NCBI GenBank assembly: GCA_013397795.1
Contig: VZTJ01001778.1
Location: forward strand, 664,319 to 728,318
Direction: 5' to 3'
Origin: Orthonyx spaldingii
Taxonomy: Eukaryota > Chordata > Aves > Passeriformes > Orthonychidae
DNA length: 64,000 nt
Shown here: one piece after another, positions 47,796-60,673 of the stretch
Layout of the letters: each line of letters begins with the position of its first letter
Position numbering within the stretch: the stretch's first letter is position 1
Made by a program: the position numbers and the translations under genes
The notes under the pieces: generated by a model
What the model was told of the DNA's origin: nothing
Database searches by the model: none
What the model saw: only the letters and a program-made list of their open reading frames with translations

Positions 47796-47837
47796 AAAGC
47801 AGCCAGGAGACGGCACAAAGCAGCCAGGAGACGGCAC
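47796..47837. repeat. Tandem duplication, 21-bp unit x 2
   Basis: The unit 'aaagcagccaggagacggcac' minus its last base for brevity occurs twice head-to-tail without spacer, apparently without mismatch. A slippage-type duplication in intergenic DNA. Confidence 0.92.
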
Positions 47838-49166
47838 ACAGCAACGGACCCTTTCTGGCTGTATCTCTCTGTGGACATTTTGAAGCAGGGAGAAGAAGAG
47901 GACAAGAGGAGGCAAAGGTGAAGCCCATGATCAACAGCAAAAAGCACAGTGCCTTACTGAAGGGAAAAAATGTGATTTCTATTTTTTCCTACTGTCAAAG
48001 GAAACATTAGTTTTTGTACTTACAATTCCTTTGTGTTTTCTCAAATGATTCATCAGCTAAATATTTTTGGCTCTGTACAAGAATGGACCAACAGTGGTGG
48101 GGCTACAACATGGCCTTGAAGGCCAGCAGGGGCTTCCCCTCCCCAGAATGCTAAATCACCCCAAAGGGAATTACTAGTAACACAAAGAAGGGGCAAAAGT
48201 CACCTCTAAGCAAAGCACCAATGGGATATTTGGGAAAAAAGTTTATGCATAAAGGCAATGTTTATAGCTACACGTGGCACATGGGTTTTTCTGCCATGGT
48301 TGTCTGTGCAGAACATTGATGCATTCCAGAGTTGTGGTGAGTAACATGGTGAAAGAAAATCCACCTGCTGGTTGTCCATCCTACCAGCACCCCACAGCAA
48401 CAGGGACCTACTGTGCTACCAAACTCTTGCTGCTTATCGTGAGTTTGGGCTCAAACCTTGTTTTCATGAACAGTGGATGTGAACAGAGGCTTCCAAGGAT
48501 GTGGCCACTGACATTTTAGGTTTTATACATTTTGCTCTATATCTACATGGAGGATGTATGAAGCCATTTTTAATAACAGTGAGTTGAAACAGTAAGCTCT
48601 TGTAAGCAAACTCTGCACCACATTCTCTTCTCATTTAAAATGCTCAGTTTTGAAGGGAAATTTGACCCATCACATAGTATATGTATTACTTGTTATAGAA
48701 CATTATACACTAGCCATTTGTGACCTGTAAATTTCTTTCAGAAACAAATAAAATGGAAGCCAATGCTCAAAAGGGAAACTAGCTTTGTCAGTTTTCAATT
48801 TACTGCTCAATTTACTTTCTTGCTTGCCAATTAACCTGGTACAACAGCGATCTGTGATGCAATAATGCTGCTTATTCAACTGATGTGCTCGAGTTCCTCA
48901 CTTCTTGAAACTGATTTTTCCTTACCAGTTCAGACTAGATAAAATCAGGCATCTGTGTGAAAACAGTGTTCACAAGCTTAAATACCCCCACAAAACCAGC
49001 TGCCACTAATTGTATTTCATTATTTCATATCAGTTTCCAACTTCATTTCATTCTTTCCTGCCTATCTTGGATTCTCTCTGAGAGAGAATTCCACTTTTTA
49101 ATTTTTTAAATTGTGCCCATTTTGGATTTTCACCTAATTTTCTACTCTAATACCAAACACCTAAAA

Positions 49167-49187
49167 TTAAATTAAATTAAATTAAAT
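49167..49187. repeat. AAATT pentanucleotide repeat
   Basis: Four to five consecutive AAATT units in AT-rich intergenic DNA. Confidence 0.85.
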
Positions 49188-52100
49188 AATGCCTAATCAT
49201 TCCTATATAATGAGGAACCTGGGTTGCTGTTTAAGAGAAACCACTTCAAAGTGCTATTAAGGTAACAGATACAAAAAGAGAATGAAAGGCAAAATCACTG
49301 AAGGCAAATCAGTGTTCATACCTCTAAGACAACATGTCAAATCTGGAGCCAGCCTTAGGAAATGCTTTCAGAAGCATTGAGCCAACATAAACACAGGCTG
49401 CCAGCTGAAGGAACAATCTTGTGACGTCCTTACAAAACAGCTCTGGGCTGCCCTGACAGCTCCTCCTGCCACGGATGCTGACTGAGGGAGAGGCCACAGG
49501 CTCCGGACCTCAGCAGAAGCACAGGGTTTAATCTCCTAGGCACATCCTTCTCTCCAGAGGAAACTGATTTAATTTCACTGGTTTAATGACTGCAAAAATA
49601 ACATGATTTGATGCTGTTAATCAAATTATACTAACTGGGCTGTAAATGGCTCCTGTCACAGATCTACTGGAATGACAGTTTCAAATAAAAAGCAAACAAT
49701 CCCTGACAGGGAGATCTATGTGTGGGATCCACATTGGCTCAACACCTGGAGAAATTTTGCAGAAACTTTCTCGGTAGCTGGCTGTGGGTGAGGTTTATTG
49801 CATCAGTTATTTAAGCCTACTGCTAAGGTAACATTGCAGCAGCACAGCCTTGTAGGGCTAATCCAAGGATAACGCCTGGAAAAGGACAGTTATAGATGTT
49901 TCAGATAGGTCTTACCTGCAGCATTTCGTTACATACTATTTGCGAAAGAGAACATCACAACTCTACAGAAAGGGCAGAATCTTCATACTCCAGTATGTAC
50001 AGTGCACTTGCCTTCCCTACCCTTCCCCGCAGTGTGATTAAACAGCACAAATTTAAAACACTCTAAGTATTGGAAAGAACTTAGGAAATGCCATCCTTCA
50101 TTATATCCCTATTCCAGCCCTTTTTTTAACGCTCACAGTAGAGCCAGGGCTGTAAGCACAGCCTGTTTGCCAAACCCATGCTGGCCCTCATGGGCCCATC
50201 TCTTGCCACAGCTGTCAGAGCCCACACAGAGCCAAAATTACACAGTCCTGGGACAGAGGGATGCAGCCACCTACTTTTCAAGGCCACAATGTAGCTTTCT
50301 TTTTTTAATTTGCCAAAGACTAGGCTTCCAGGCAAATATTTTTAGACACATAAGAAGTCACATTTCCAGATCCAGAAGCCAGCTCCCTCCTCCTAATTAG
50401 GAACCAAAATTTTTGTAAATTTTTAGGCTTGTCTGGCAACATCACTGTGGAACCAGCTACTGGCAAAAACATGATAAAGATACAGCTCAGAGATACAAGA
50501 CTGTTGGGAAACAAGGTTACCTATGAAGCAGATAATTGCTAAAATAACCATCCTTATCTGAGAGGCATCTGAAACTCTTCCTTCTGCTATTTCCAGCTAC
50601 TTGCACAATTACATTTTTTGAGAGACACCCCCAGATGTGCACATTCATTGCCCTGCAAGTGAGGACCTTGCTGCTGACCCCCACGTGCACAGCTGGGTGT
50701 CTCACACCAAATGTACAGTGAAACAGTCTAATCTCTCCCTTTTAAACATTTAAAAAAGTACTTCCTTTTAAATTTTTTATTTGTGTTCTTCCTTTCTCTT
50801 TTTCTTTTTCTTTTTCCAAAATGGCTACATATTATGAACCAATGTATGCTGATGGGCAATTGCTTAAACTACAGGAAGGTCTCTAAGAGCACAGAGGAGC
50901 ACAGGCTGACCGTAGCCCAACAGTGCAACCCTGCTGGGGAAAGCATAGGTGCCACAGTTAAACAGAGGGCAGAGAACACCAAGATTGAACTGATATCTAG
51001 AAAACTTGATTGGCAGGGAAAGTTTGAAGACAGAGGGCATAAGCCAAAAGCATGACCATGCTAACTGTCCAAATACCATTACTTCTACTGCAAAGAACAA
51101 GGAGGGTATCCGTGTGGACAGAAGAAATAACATTTCAACATGCAGCAAGGAGTGGTCAGATAATAGAGAAAAAAAAGCTGCAGCAGCTCTCTCAGAGTGA
51201 AGGTGATGATGTTCTTCAGTCCTGTTTGGAAAGGCTGTGGAATGATGGAGGTCTTCTAGAAAAATCTGCTTTGTATTACCCAATTTTAGTTTTAGAGCAG
51301 GAGAATAGAGTAGATACATGTGATTTCTATCTTATCATCCTGCCCAGCAGTCCTAAAGTGGAAACTTCACGTGCTCTGAAAGCATTGCCTTTGCAGTGGA
51401 ATGCAGAAAGCTGTGTTTGTCTTGTTTATCTGTAGCAGAAAGCCAAATTTTAAATGAAACAGTATGCATAGTTATACTGGCAATAAAATATTTTGGCTAA
51501 GAGAAAAATATTGTATTTCATGTGAGAGTCTGTCCCAGGAAAACATAGATTGGATCAGCTTAACTCTTTAGTTTGGCTAGAGAAAAATTATTTCGTTTCA
51601 GTTGCATCTCTCCTCCATCTCTGACAGATCTATCAAAATACTGGATTTACCAGTTCAAGTTTTCAGCCACTGTAAGTTCAGTTTCAAATGGAAAAGCATG
51701 AATGGCATGCTGAACTCTGCTACTAGAAAAATAATATTCTCCAAGCCTGCCAGCTATTTTATAGGTCATTGAATGACAGAAGCACATCCATGACAGGCTC
51801 TTCACGCAAACTGTGTTGAACTGGGTTGTAATTACTTCATACATGAGACCAACTACTTCATTTTAAGATTTCCAGAGTAACCACTTGCAATACTACAGTG
51901 TTGTAAAGTTAAATTGGTTAAAATATAAGTTAGGACTATTTCTATATTAGCCTCAAAGGGGTAAAGGTACAGCAAAGACAGCGTTGCTGGTTTGAGATGG
52001 GGGATTTTCCATGCTAGTGACAGAAGCAGTTCATGGGATACAGCCTGGCTTAGGTGTCACTGCTTCCAGGGCTTGTAACTCTTTTGCAGCTCTCTGTTTC

Positions 52101-55100
52101 TCTAAAATATGCAGTTGAATGGAATGTAGATGATTTGCCCATTTCTCAGTATATACTCCTCATCTAAAGAGAGACAGAGATTGTTAGTGATATGTTTTCA
52201 AATTCTTGGAGGTATTTCCAAAAGCTGTTAAAAGCACAAACCACCCAAATCCAGTCTTCAACATCTGTCGGGGGAAAAAAAAAAAAAAGCTGTCTGAAAA
52301 GTCCACAAGTCAGGCTAAATGACAGAGTAGGATTAAAGTCAACCTTGATGATCAGTCATGAAGCCAAATGTCTAAAGAAACAAAATATTTTAACAGAAAC
52401 AGAAGACACTTTATTACAATAATTTCCAGAATTTTAAAATCCCAGGGAAATCAATCTTAGATACAAAATACTATATTTTGGGTGGACAGAACAGTGTAAC
52501 ACTTTTCTAAATTACATTTTTCTTCACTGAATGTATATGTGCAAGACATATGTATCAAGACCTAATATTACATCTTAGTAATCATCAAGAAGTTAATCTG
52601 TTTTAAAACCTCCTCCATTTAGGAACTGCAAGACGCATTTTTTTGAGATAACTGAAAATACTGGAGAAGCCAGGTAGGCTTAAGAATACACGGACACAAG
52701 TATTACCTGTCCTCCAGTAACATGGTTAAAGAGCTGCTCACAAGAAATAGATTTACTTAGTATCTCAGACTAAAAAGTGTGCGGAGCATTAGAGAATTAT
52801 ACATACACACATGTTAGCTTTATAATTAATACTTATAATTCTAAACAATAGCTGAGCATTTAAATAGAAAAATCTGCTTACTGTCACTATGCAATCTTTT
52901 TATGTTATTTTGAAAAAAAACAGTAGCTTTTGTATGGTCTCTGTTAATCAGTGGGAATCAACTTGCTTGTCTGTACAAGGACTATGGTAACAAGGTGTTT
53001 TTATTTGCATATTTTGGATTTTAAACATAAGTTCAAAAGAGAAAAAAATATGCAAATAAGTAGCTCAATTTAATTTCACAAAAGCTTAGGAAGGTGCTTA
53101 AAAACTGTCCATGCACAAACCCAGATGCACTGCTGAGTGATGTGTATACAACTGGAGTTAATGGAGCTCTTGTGTCAATTCGAAATTGGGTTCAGTGTGT
53201 TGAATGCTGCCTTGCCTCTTTCCCTGTCTGGGCCCCGACCATGCCTTTGAGAGTAAAACATTTCAGCCATCCTACAGGAATCACAGACAGTCAAATATTT
53301 TGAGAGAGAAGTACATTTCCAGCATGATTTGCCTTGGAGCTAAAGGTTCTATGAGCAAATTCTACACAATCAAATCTTGAAGAAAACAAAAAGAGGCAAG
53401 CAGCTGGATTTCCATCAATACCATTCCCGAAATGAGAGTGACAGGAAAGTAATTCAGGCACAACACTGCAAACTTTCACAAAGAGAACTGCAATACTTGG
53501 GACCCAGGCAGCAAGGAAAAGTTCCCAGCTACCTGCAATCTTATATGTATTTAATTATCTATATTTATTTGTATATTTAAATAAATATTCAAAATCAGGA
53601 CAGCTCATGTCCCGCAAAACACAGAGCTGGGAAAACTCAGTGTGTCTGTTCACCTCTGAGCAGCAGGAATGCTAGACAGGTGCTGGATACTGTCATGATG
53701 GGATGGAGGTGAGCTGGGAAGTGGAAATTTCAATACACTGCTGAAAACCTCTCTTTCCAAGCACAAAGAGGATGATGTGCTTTGTCTCCCAAAGGTGTGT
53801 CCACAGAAATGGATCCTACACCAAACTCTCAAAGCAGCTTCGGCCCTGTGAACTTTTGTGCAAAGGCAGATTCAAAGATGCTCTATTACCTAAGCCAGAA
53901 TTTGTATTTTTGCATCCTACCTAAGCAATATGCTGGTCTCAGTGTTACTATTTTCTGCCCTCTTTCTTCCTTTGTTAATCTGCTAAAAGTAGTTTTTCCA
54001 TGTTTCAAAAGAGAGGTGATCTATTTTCCTTCTTGATGTTTTTCAAAACAAATTCAATACTGCTCTTTCAGTTGGCTGGAGACAGTGTGGGATTATTCCA
54101 GAAAGGAAGAATCACAAGAAACCCTCTTGATTGATCAACCCGGACTGACAGGATGTAATTACAGACACATCGTAGACACATAAGACATAATTTAAAATTA
54201 ACTTCAGGGTTTAACTTGTTCTACTCTTGCACCTCAGCAGAATTTTTAAAAATCCCTTTTATTTATATGCAGACACACTCAGACTATGAAAGGTTGTTTC
54301 TTTGGGTGTCTGCTTGCAGATGTAAATTGCTCTTGCACACAAAATCTTTTTGCTGACATTTAATACCCACACTTCAGACCTGTAGCAGCTTACAAGGCTG
54401 AGGGCACAGAGTTGCCTCCTCCCTGGGGTCACTCTGTACCCATCCCCTTTCTCAATTACAGACAACCTGCAGCCCCAAGAGCAAGAACACACCATCTATC
54501 CCCCACACCATTCCCTAGTGCATCCATCCCAGCCTCTTCTCTTTCCCCTTCATAATGCAATACTATCCCCTTTCCCACACAGCCGGGCTCTTTCCAGGCC
54601 TGGATAGGCAAAAGTACAGACAAGGACTATGGAAAGGTGATGTTCTTGAGAGGGCAGGGGAAGATCCCTCCTACCCTGTGTCACCAAGATCCCACCAGTT
54701 CCTGCATACATTCATGGACAACAACTAACTTGTCTCCCACTACCAGTTTAAGTCTGAAAGATTGGCTCAGATTTTGCAGGACATGCCTTCATTGGTGCAC
54801 TTAGTGGTATGAAGTCTCTGTTTCTAACAGAGTGGGATAGTGCTTTAGCAGGACCTGCAGGACCTCTTAAAAAGATGGCTACGTTAGGGTCTTAGGATAT
54901 TGAGGTAAATGGAGAAATCTCTTCCATCTTAATAAACTATATTTTGAAAATATGGCTCAGTCTTCCTCATGTTCAACCATGAGCATTTGAATGTAGGTGC
55001 TTTACAGTGCTGTGTAGGGTGGACACTCACCAATCCTTTCACAGATTCTCCAACACCATCAGAGAAGAGGTTTGCTCTCTTCAGTCCTTGCAGTGGATGT

Positions 55101-57639
55101 CACATCCATACACACATTTCTTCACTTGTTTCAGTTTCTGTTTCTGGTCTACCGCCCTCGCTAACTCCCAAAGGCTACTATTCTTACACCTCTAATTGCA
55201 TGCAGAAATGTCTTGGGCAATGAAACCAGCATCGGGCTTCTGCTGCCCACATCACTTGGAGAGTTTAATTAAGGGAAAAGGAAGAGGTGGTGAAGCTTTA
55301 GGAGCCAAGATCTGGGGCAGAAAAAGCAGCAGTGCTGTCTGCTTTAAAATATGCATAGCCTTTCTCGTTCTGTAGTCCCGTCTCTGAAACTCTTCCACCC
55401 CTCATTACCACTCAGTGTCTGCCACTTCCCACACTGTTCACAGCACTAGCAGTATATAACACATGGAAAAAAAGATTTTCTATTTTAATAAAATTTCTGA
55501 TATATTTCAGGTCCTGGAAGATCTGAATCACTAACTCAGTGTATTATGTTTGTGTCACTGCCACTACTCCTACCACAGCAACTTCCAGTCGGCTTGTCTA
55601 GACATTAAGAATTACTGGGATTTTTTTTCTCCCCCATGCAGAGTAAGTTACCTGAGCATGCAGCTCTTATTCTGGGATGAGAGATGGGGAGGGGAAGGCA
55701 GGAGCAAATGTTCATGCCACAAAGACAAAAAAATGTCAGCTGTGGCAACTGGATATTTATGACCTAGATGCTGCCTGCCCCCAGTAAGGAGTACCTCATC
55801 TCAAGTGCATTTACAAATCAAATCTTCCTTTCTTTCCCTCTCTTATCCCCCCATCCCAGAACAGCTTTTCCTCTTGACTTTCCTGCTTGTTTTTAGGGCA
55901 AGTCGCTAGCCTTTGCAGCTGCCTTACTAAATCTTAAGAATGGAAGTTCAGGTAGCAGCCTGATTGTGCTGTGGTGGTCCCCAGGATCTTAGAAGACAAC
56001 AATTTAGTTCTCACCCTCCAAGCTTTCATCTGTGGAAACACCAGCATCAATCCAGAAGCCATCAACTCAAGCTACAGTATATTTACAGATAAAATTTTCA
56101 AATAAAGCCAATTAAAATTAATGAACAAATGAACAAAGAAGAGGAGTAGAAGGCAATGCTAACTCCAAACATTCAAAAAATGAGTCAGTTCTGCAGAATG
56201 AGTTGGATTTTTTTCAAACCTCTGCAGTAAGGTGAATTCAGGCTGTCCAGGTGTTTGCCACTCCTTAAGGTACTCATGGCTTAAGCGGGAGATACAAAAG
56301 CCTCATGTGGCCAGCTTCTTTTAAAGAAGCCAGCACACAGGACAGCAAGAACGTGGGTATAAGGGACATATCAGCTGTCTGAAATCTGTCCTCCCTTCAT
56401 GAAAAATGCAGAGGAAGGAGACAGTTTCTTCTTTCCACAGATGGGAGCCCTTCTTCCCACCCACTCTTCCCTACAGCTTGTATTGAAAAGTGGTTAGTCA
56501 TAGTGGGATACAGACACATTCGTGCCTGGATGATGAAACTCAGATGATAACAAGAACATATTCTTGCCTGCAGGCCAGGAGACAACCACGTGGTTACCTT
56601 GCAAGCCAGATTTTATAATTCCTTTGTGCCAGGGAGAGCAAGTCACTTTTGTTTAGCCTTAGTCAGCATTTGGGGAAATACACCGGTTTTACTTCTCACA
56701 GTGAACAAGCTTCTAGATGCTCTTCCACCAAGTTTCCTTTTTGTCCAGGCTTCTATTTGCTCACAGGATAACAAATCACACACACACAACACAGCTGTTG
56801 GCCATGACATCTAGAGAAAACTAATCAAAATCAAGACCAACGGTTGTGGACATGGATGAAGCTAATGCAGAAAGTCAGTTACTCTGTGGCAGGGGCATGT
56901 ACCTGGCAAGGAGAAAACACTCACCCTGAGGTCTGGCCCCTTCAAACAGGTGACACTGCAAACATTCATTTGCAATTCATTGACTAATAGCTCATCATCT
57001 CAGTTTGAATAAGACACTAATGAACTGGTCTAAATATATTTACTTGTTTGGTTATGATTCTCCTCTGAAAATGTTGTCCTCACTTTGAGAAGACATGCAC
57101 AACACAGCAGTAAGAAGTCAAGTGTTCCCCGCATTTGGCAAGACACAGCACATAGGTGGGGTAGGAAAAACCACGGTGAGCCTTTCTGGGGGTGCAGTTA
57201 CTAACCTTGTCCAGGTCTTCATGCTCAAATAGTGAAAAAACACAGTGATTTCCTGAGCCTTACCCATTTTCAATCCAGAAAACTGGGATGAAGAGCTCAT
57301 CATAAGGCTGATAAATAAAATCAATGTTCCCTTCATTCTGCTCTGGGGCATTGTGAATGTTGCAGTGCCAGGTGGTGGCACTGTGACACACAGGTTCTGA
57401 GGTCCCCCAAGTACAGCCTTGCCCCCCACACATCCTTCCACCCAGCATCCTTGCACGGAAGGCCTTTATGGTCCCGCCCAGGAGGCCCAGGGGGCTGTTC
57501 CTACCCTTGGTTGCCATACACTGGGCATAGCTGAAAACAGCTGGGAATGGTAGAGATGAAACTACTGATGGGGTTATTCAGTTACATAAAAGAAACTATA
57601 AAAAACAATCCTCCAGCACACACTTGGTAATTAATTGGT

Positions 57640-57785
57640 TGCAAAATTGGTGCAACAAGTGCAGAAAGCTGTAGATGTGGCACTTAGGGACACCATGAGC
57701 GGTGGAGTTGGCAGAGTTAAGATAACAGTTGGACTCTGTGATCTTAGATGTCTTTTCCAATCTAAATGATTGCATGATTCTGTAA
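57640..57785 (+). mobile_element. CR1 LINE 3' end fragment, + strand
   Basis: Landmarks 'gtggcacttagggacacca', 'ggtggagttggcagagtt', 'acagttggactctgtgatct' and the terminal 'atgattgcatgattctgt' follow the avian CR1 3' region in order. It is short and 5'-truncated, and lies just beyond the predicted SNAP91 polyadenylation site. Confidence 0.88.
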
Positions 57786-57922
57786 AAGTCATTCCCCTAC
57801 GCAGCAGACTCATCTATCAGCATCAGGACCTAAACACATTTTCCCCCTCTCAAAGTACATTATTGTGCTCAACATCTTAATGATTATGAAACTGGCAACA
57901 AGATATTTACTTTGATCAAGGT

Positions 57923-57928
57923 GTTTAT
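57923..57928 (-). terminator. SNAP91: Candidate SNAP91 polyadenylation signal (AATAAA)
   Basis: The + strand 'tttatt' in 'ggtgtttattgcatc' reads AATAAA on the gene strand. It is the most distal canonical signal before the CR1 fragment begins and sits in a T-G containing downstream context. Usage is not proven. Confidence 0.4.
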
Positions 57929-60212
57929 TGCATCTCAGAGGGCACACATGCACTGGGGTTTTTTGTTTTTTGGGTTTTTTTTGTTTGGGATTTTTTTTTT
58001 AACTGAAATACAAAGAAAAGCCGTTTTGAAATTAGCTTTTTATAGAACTTTCCCATTACAGTGTATGTTATCCCCACAGCAAATTCAGATACAACCACTT
58101 TTAATGGTACCATACATTGATTAAATAGTTCATTTGAACGACTTTAGGTGAATATCTTTCCAACCCAATATGCTTTTACAGAGAACTGCCAAGCCACTTG
58201 TAACACTGATCAACAGTGACCTCATTGAAGAGTCAAGATCTTACACCAAGCCATCAGCAGAAACAGTATGAGAACAAATAAAAATTAAAGAAACACAGTA
58301 TGTACAGTAAAGGGCATGGATCTCTGGATCAGAATTAAATCTAATCACCAATAGTACAAAAGCTACTCACAGCGCATTCGGGGCAATGAGAAAACACTAT
58401 TCTAAGGCATACACAGGTAAGCACTAAATTAAGAGATGTACAGAAGAACTGAACAGAGATGAGTAACATCACTTGTAATGTTTTGACTACAGATATACCA
58501 AAAAGTGCTCTCGTATTTGAAATCCCTTGATGCCGGCACAACTAGGGTTGCTTTTTCCCAACTACATGGAGAGAAACGGACCCTTTACTTATTTTCAGTG
58601 CATTTAACAAGAACTGATAAATATGCCAATTATAAATGCAAAAACTTAAATAAAATAGATTTAAAAATAAAAACAGCAATAAATATGGTATTCTTTCAGA
58701 TATGATTTTTCATTCTTGGTAAATCATTGCAAAAGTATTGTTACGGAAGTTTTCCTTTATATTACTTTAAATTATTTTAACATATACAGTGCCACAAAAA
58801 TAAAACTTTTTTCACGACAATTGAAATTCCTGTGACTGGAAAAAAAAAGTATTCTGCACAATTTTGTAAGTATTTTCTTTACTATCTGGTATTATCACAC
58901 TATGTTTTGTAACAGATAAAGGAGAAGTTGAGTCCTAAGGAAACTCTGGGTGTCCTCAAAAAGTTATATACATTGAAACCTTCAAAAACCACAGACATTG
59001 CTCCAAATGGCTCACCAAACAACAGCTGCATAATCTGCCCCCGTGGGATAGGTTCAGAAAAGCACTAGAAGGCATCAGAAACATACATCCATTGTTTAAA
59101 TTGTAAAACACAAATAACCCAAGTACACAAATTTCGAGAGAGTAGGGATAACAGCTAAGGTAGTACACATTCCTAATGTTCACTTTCACAGCTGTGCTAC
59201 ACGTTTCAGGAGGAAGAGAAAGTCTGAGTAAGCACTGGGTTTGGTACTGGTGGCTCACTTTCAAACTCTGAGCATCCATTTGTAGATTCCAAACTCATGT
59301 TTTTAGCATCCAGTCAGAAAAACCGCAGCTGTGAATATAGAAAAGTATTAGATGAAAACTGATACAATGAGTTAGTAAAGCGTCTTCTAGAAAGAACACC
59401 AAATCTGCTCATCTCTTCACACCTCAAAGGATTTGCTATCAGATTCTAGTGAAGCAGCAGTCTTCCCACAGCCAGTTATGAATCACTCTATTATAAAAAC
59501 AAGTTGAAAGTGGTGAGTCCCAGCAGTGAAGGTGTATCTCCACTCCTGGCCATCTCTGCCAAGTGCCAGTTACACCTCCCTGGGGCTGCAGTCTGGAGAA
59601 GGGTGAAGTGGGACTGGGAGATGCCTGCTAAGAGCAGCCTGAATCACTGCTGCCAGCTCCAGTGGAGAGTGGGCTCAGAATGAGTTTTAGAATTAAACTC
59701 TAGGAAGGAAGAAAAGTGACTCATGAAAAAGGCTTTAAAGTTATGTAATGATTGTCCTCTCCTCACCTTATTCTAGTCTTCATTATAAAATGCCTACCAT
59801 ACTTCTGCATTACTATTTTTTAATTGGCAATAAGTGTTTAATTAATTTGATATTCCTACTTGGCCCTCCAAAACCATCAGAATAATGTTTAGGCCTTTAT
59901 TTCCTTCCATTATGCAGTACTGGCTTTTTGCTTCTCCTCCATTTTTCTTTACATTTACTCCTCTATTCTTCCCCATTGTTGTTCTACACAGCACTGCTCA
60001 GGACCTCATTGCCATAGCACTCAGAACAGCAGTGCCTTGAAAAATTGTATGGCAGGAGAGAACATTAGCTGGCAGCAGTAAAGAGATGGAAACACAACCT
60101 TCACTTGATTACAAGAATATGTGAGTTTTTCCCCTTTTGATACCTTCACACCTATGATACCAAATCTTTTCCAACACCAACAAGACTGGAACAAGCCTCT
60201 TCAGCACCGTTT

Positions 60213-60234
60213 CCCCCCCCCCCCCCCNNNNNNN
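60213..60234. other. Poly-C run ending in a 7-N assembly gap
   Basis: Fifteen cytosines (60213-60227) are followed by seven N bases (60228-60234). The gap falls in the probable SNAP91 3' UTR. The homopolymer is the likely cause, so true length and sequence here are unknown. Confidence 0.98.
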
Positions 60235-60580
60235 AATATTTGTACCCTGTTATCATTCCACGTGTTTCGGTATTAATTTCAGGAAAAAACCTAACATGAA
60301 TCCTTAGACTGAATGGAAACAAGGTAAAAATGGAAGTTATACATTGAAGATAACTTTTCCTGACAGTCACTCCTGGCAAAAAAAAAAGTAGCTAGGAGTC
60401 AAGCTTTCAAGATAAAGTTAAGAGCGTGGACAGAGAATTTGGTTTTTGTTACAGTGCATGTTTCTGTCTCCGCAGCTCCGATTTTATCAGTCATATTCAA
60501 CCTAACCAACATCTGTGTGCCAGACATGTACCACAGTGTGACATGCTCAAGCAGGCAGCCACAGAATACCTTATCATCGT

Positions 60581-60673
60581 TTACAAGAAATCCTTGATGT
60601 TAAGATCCGCTAATGGGTCCTTTGTTGGAGGTTTCTTGGGGCTCTGAGTAGCAGGAGTTGGGCTTGGAGAAAG
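60581..60673 (-). CDS. SNAP91: SNAP91 (AP180) terminal coding exon
   Basis: Read on the - strand, a consensus acceptor (tctgttag) precedes 30 codons and a TAA stop. They begin LSPSPTPATQSPKK and end DPLADLNIKDFL, the characteristic C-terminus of AP180 and very close to the mammalian protein as I recall it. AP180 is a neuron-enriched clathrin assembly adaptor. Its N-terminal ANTH domain binds phosphoinositides and VAMP2, and its unstructured C-terminal part binds clathrin and AP-2 during synaptic vesicle recycling. Only the disordered tail lies in this window. The exon starts in phase 0 after the preceding exon's CAG codon. The paralogue PICALM has a different tail, so confusion is unlikely. 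Confidence 0.96.
   Translation of the reverse strand, partial: LSPSPTPATQSPKKPPTKDPLADLNIKDFL

Larger units (their letters stand above)
43971..57639. other. Convergent intergenic region between PRSS35 and SNAP91
   Basis: About 13.6 kb of AT-rich DNA between the tails of two convergent genes. Short local repeats are present: AAATT units at 49167-49187, a 21-bp duplication at 47796, and a pyrimidine CTTTTT stretch near 50793-50818. Open frames such as 51052-51435 (+, 127 codons) have no recognisable domain. One protein-like stretch at 57260-57517 on the - strand is discussed as a finding. Confidence 0.45.
57905..60580 (-). other. SNAP91: Probable SNAP91 3' UTR
   Basis: It starts immediately after the SNAP91 stop codon (read on the - strand) and contains no intron-like or coding structure. 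An AATAAA on the - strand at about 57923-57928, in the context 'gatgcaataaacacc', is a good polyadenylation signal and would give a UTR of about 2.67 kb. Earlier ATTAAA-type signals (for example near 58099) could give shorter forms. The region is mostly A/T-rich with a T-rich + strand tract at 57958-58002. It also includes the assembly gap at 60228. Confidence 0.5.

Noticed and set aside
49069..49092. Short palindrome around ttctctctgagagagaa
   Set aside because: A nine-base arm palindrome of low-complexity sequence is expected by chance in 64 kb, and nothing around it suggests a function.
51052..51435. 127-codon + strand frame in the PRSS35-SNAP91 interval
   Set aside because: No recognisable domain, no splice or promoter context, overlapping frames on the same and opposite strand. 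Kept only as background; conservation would be needed to revive it.
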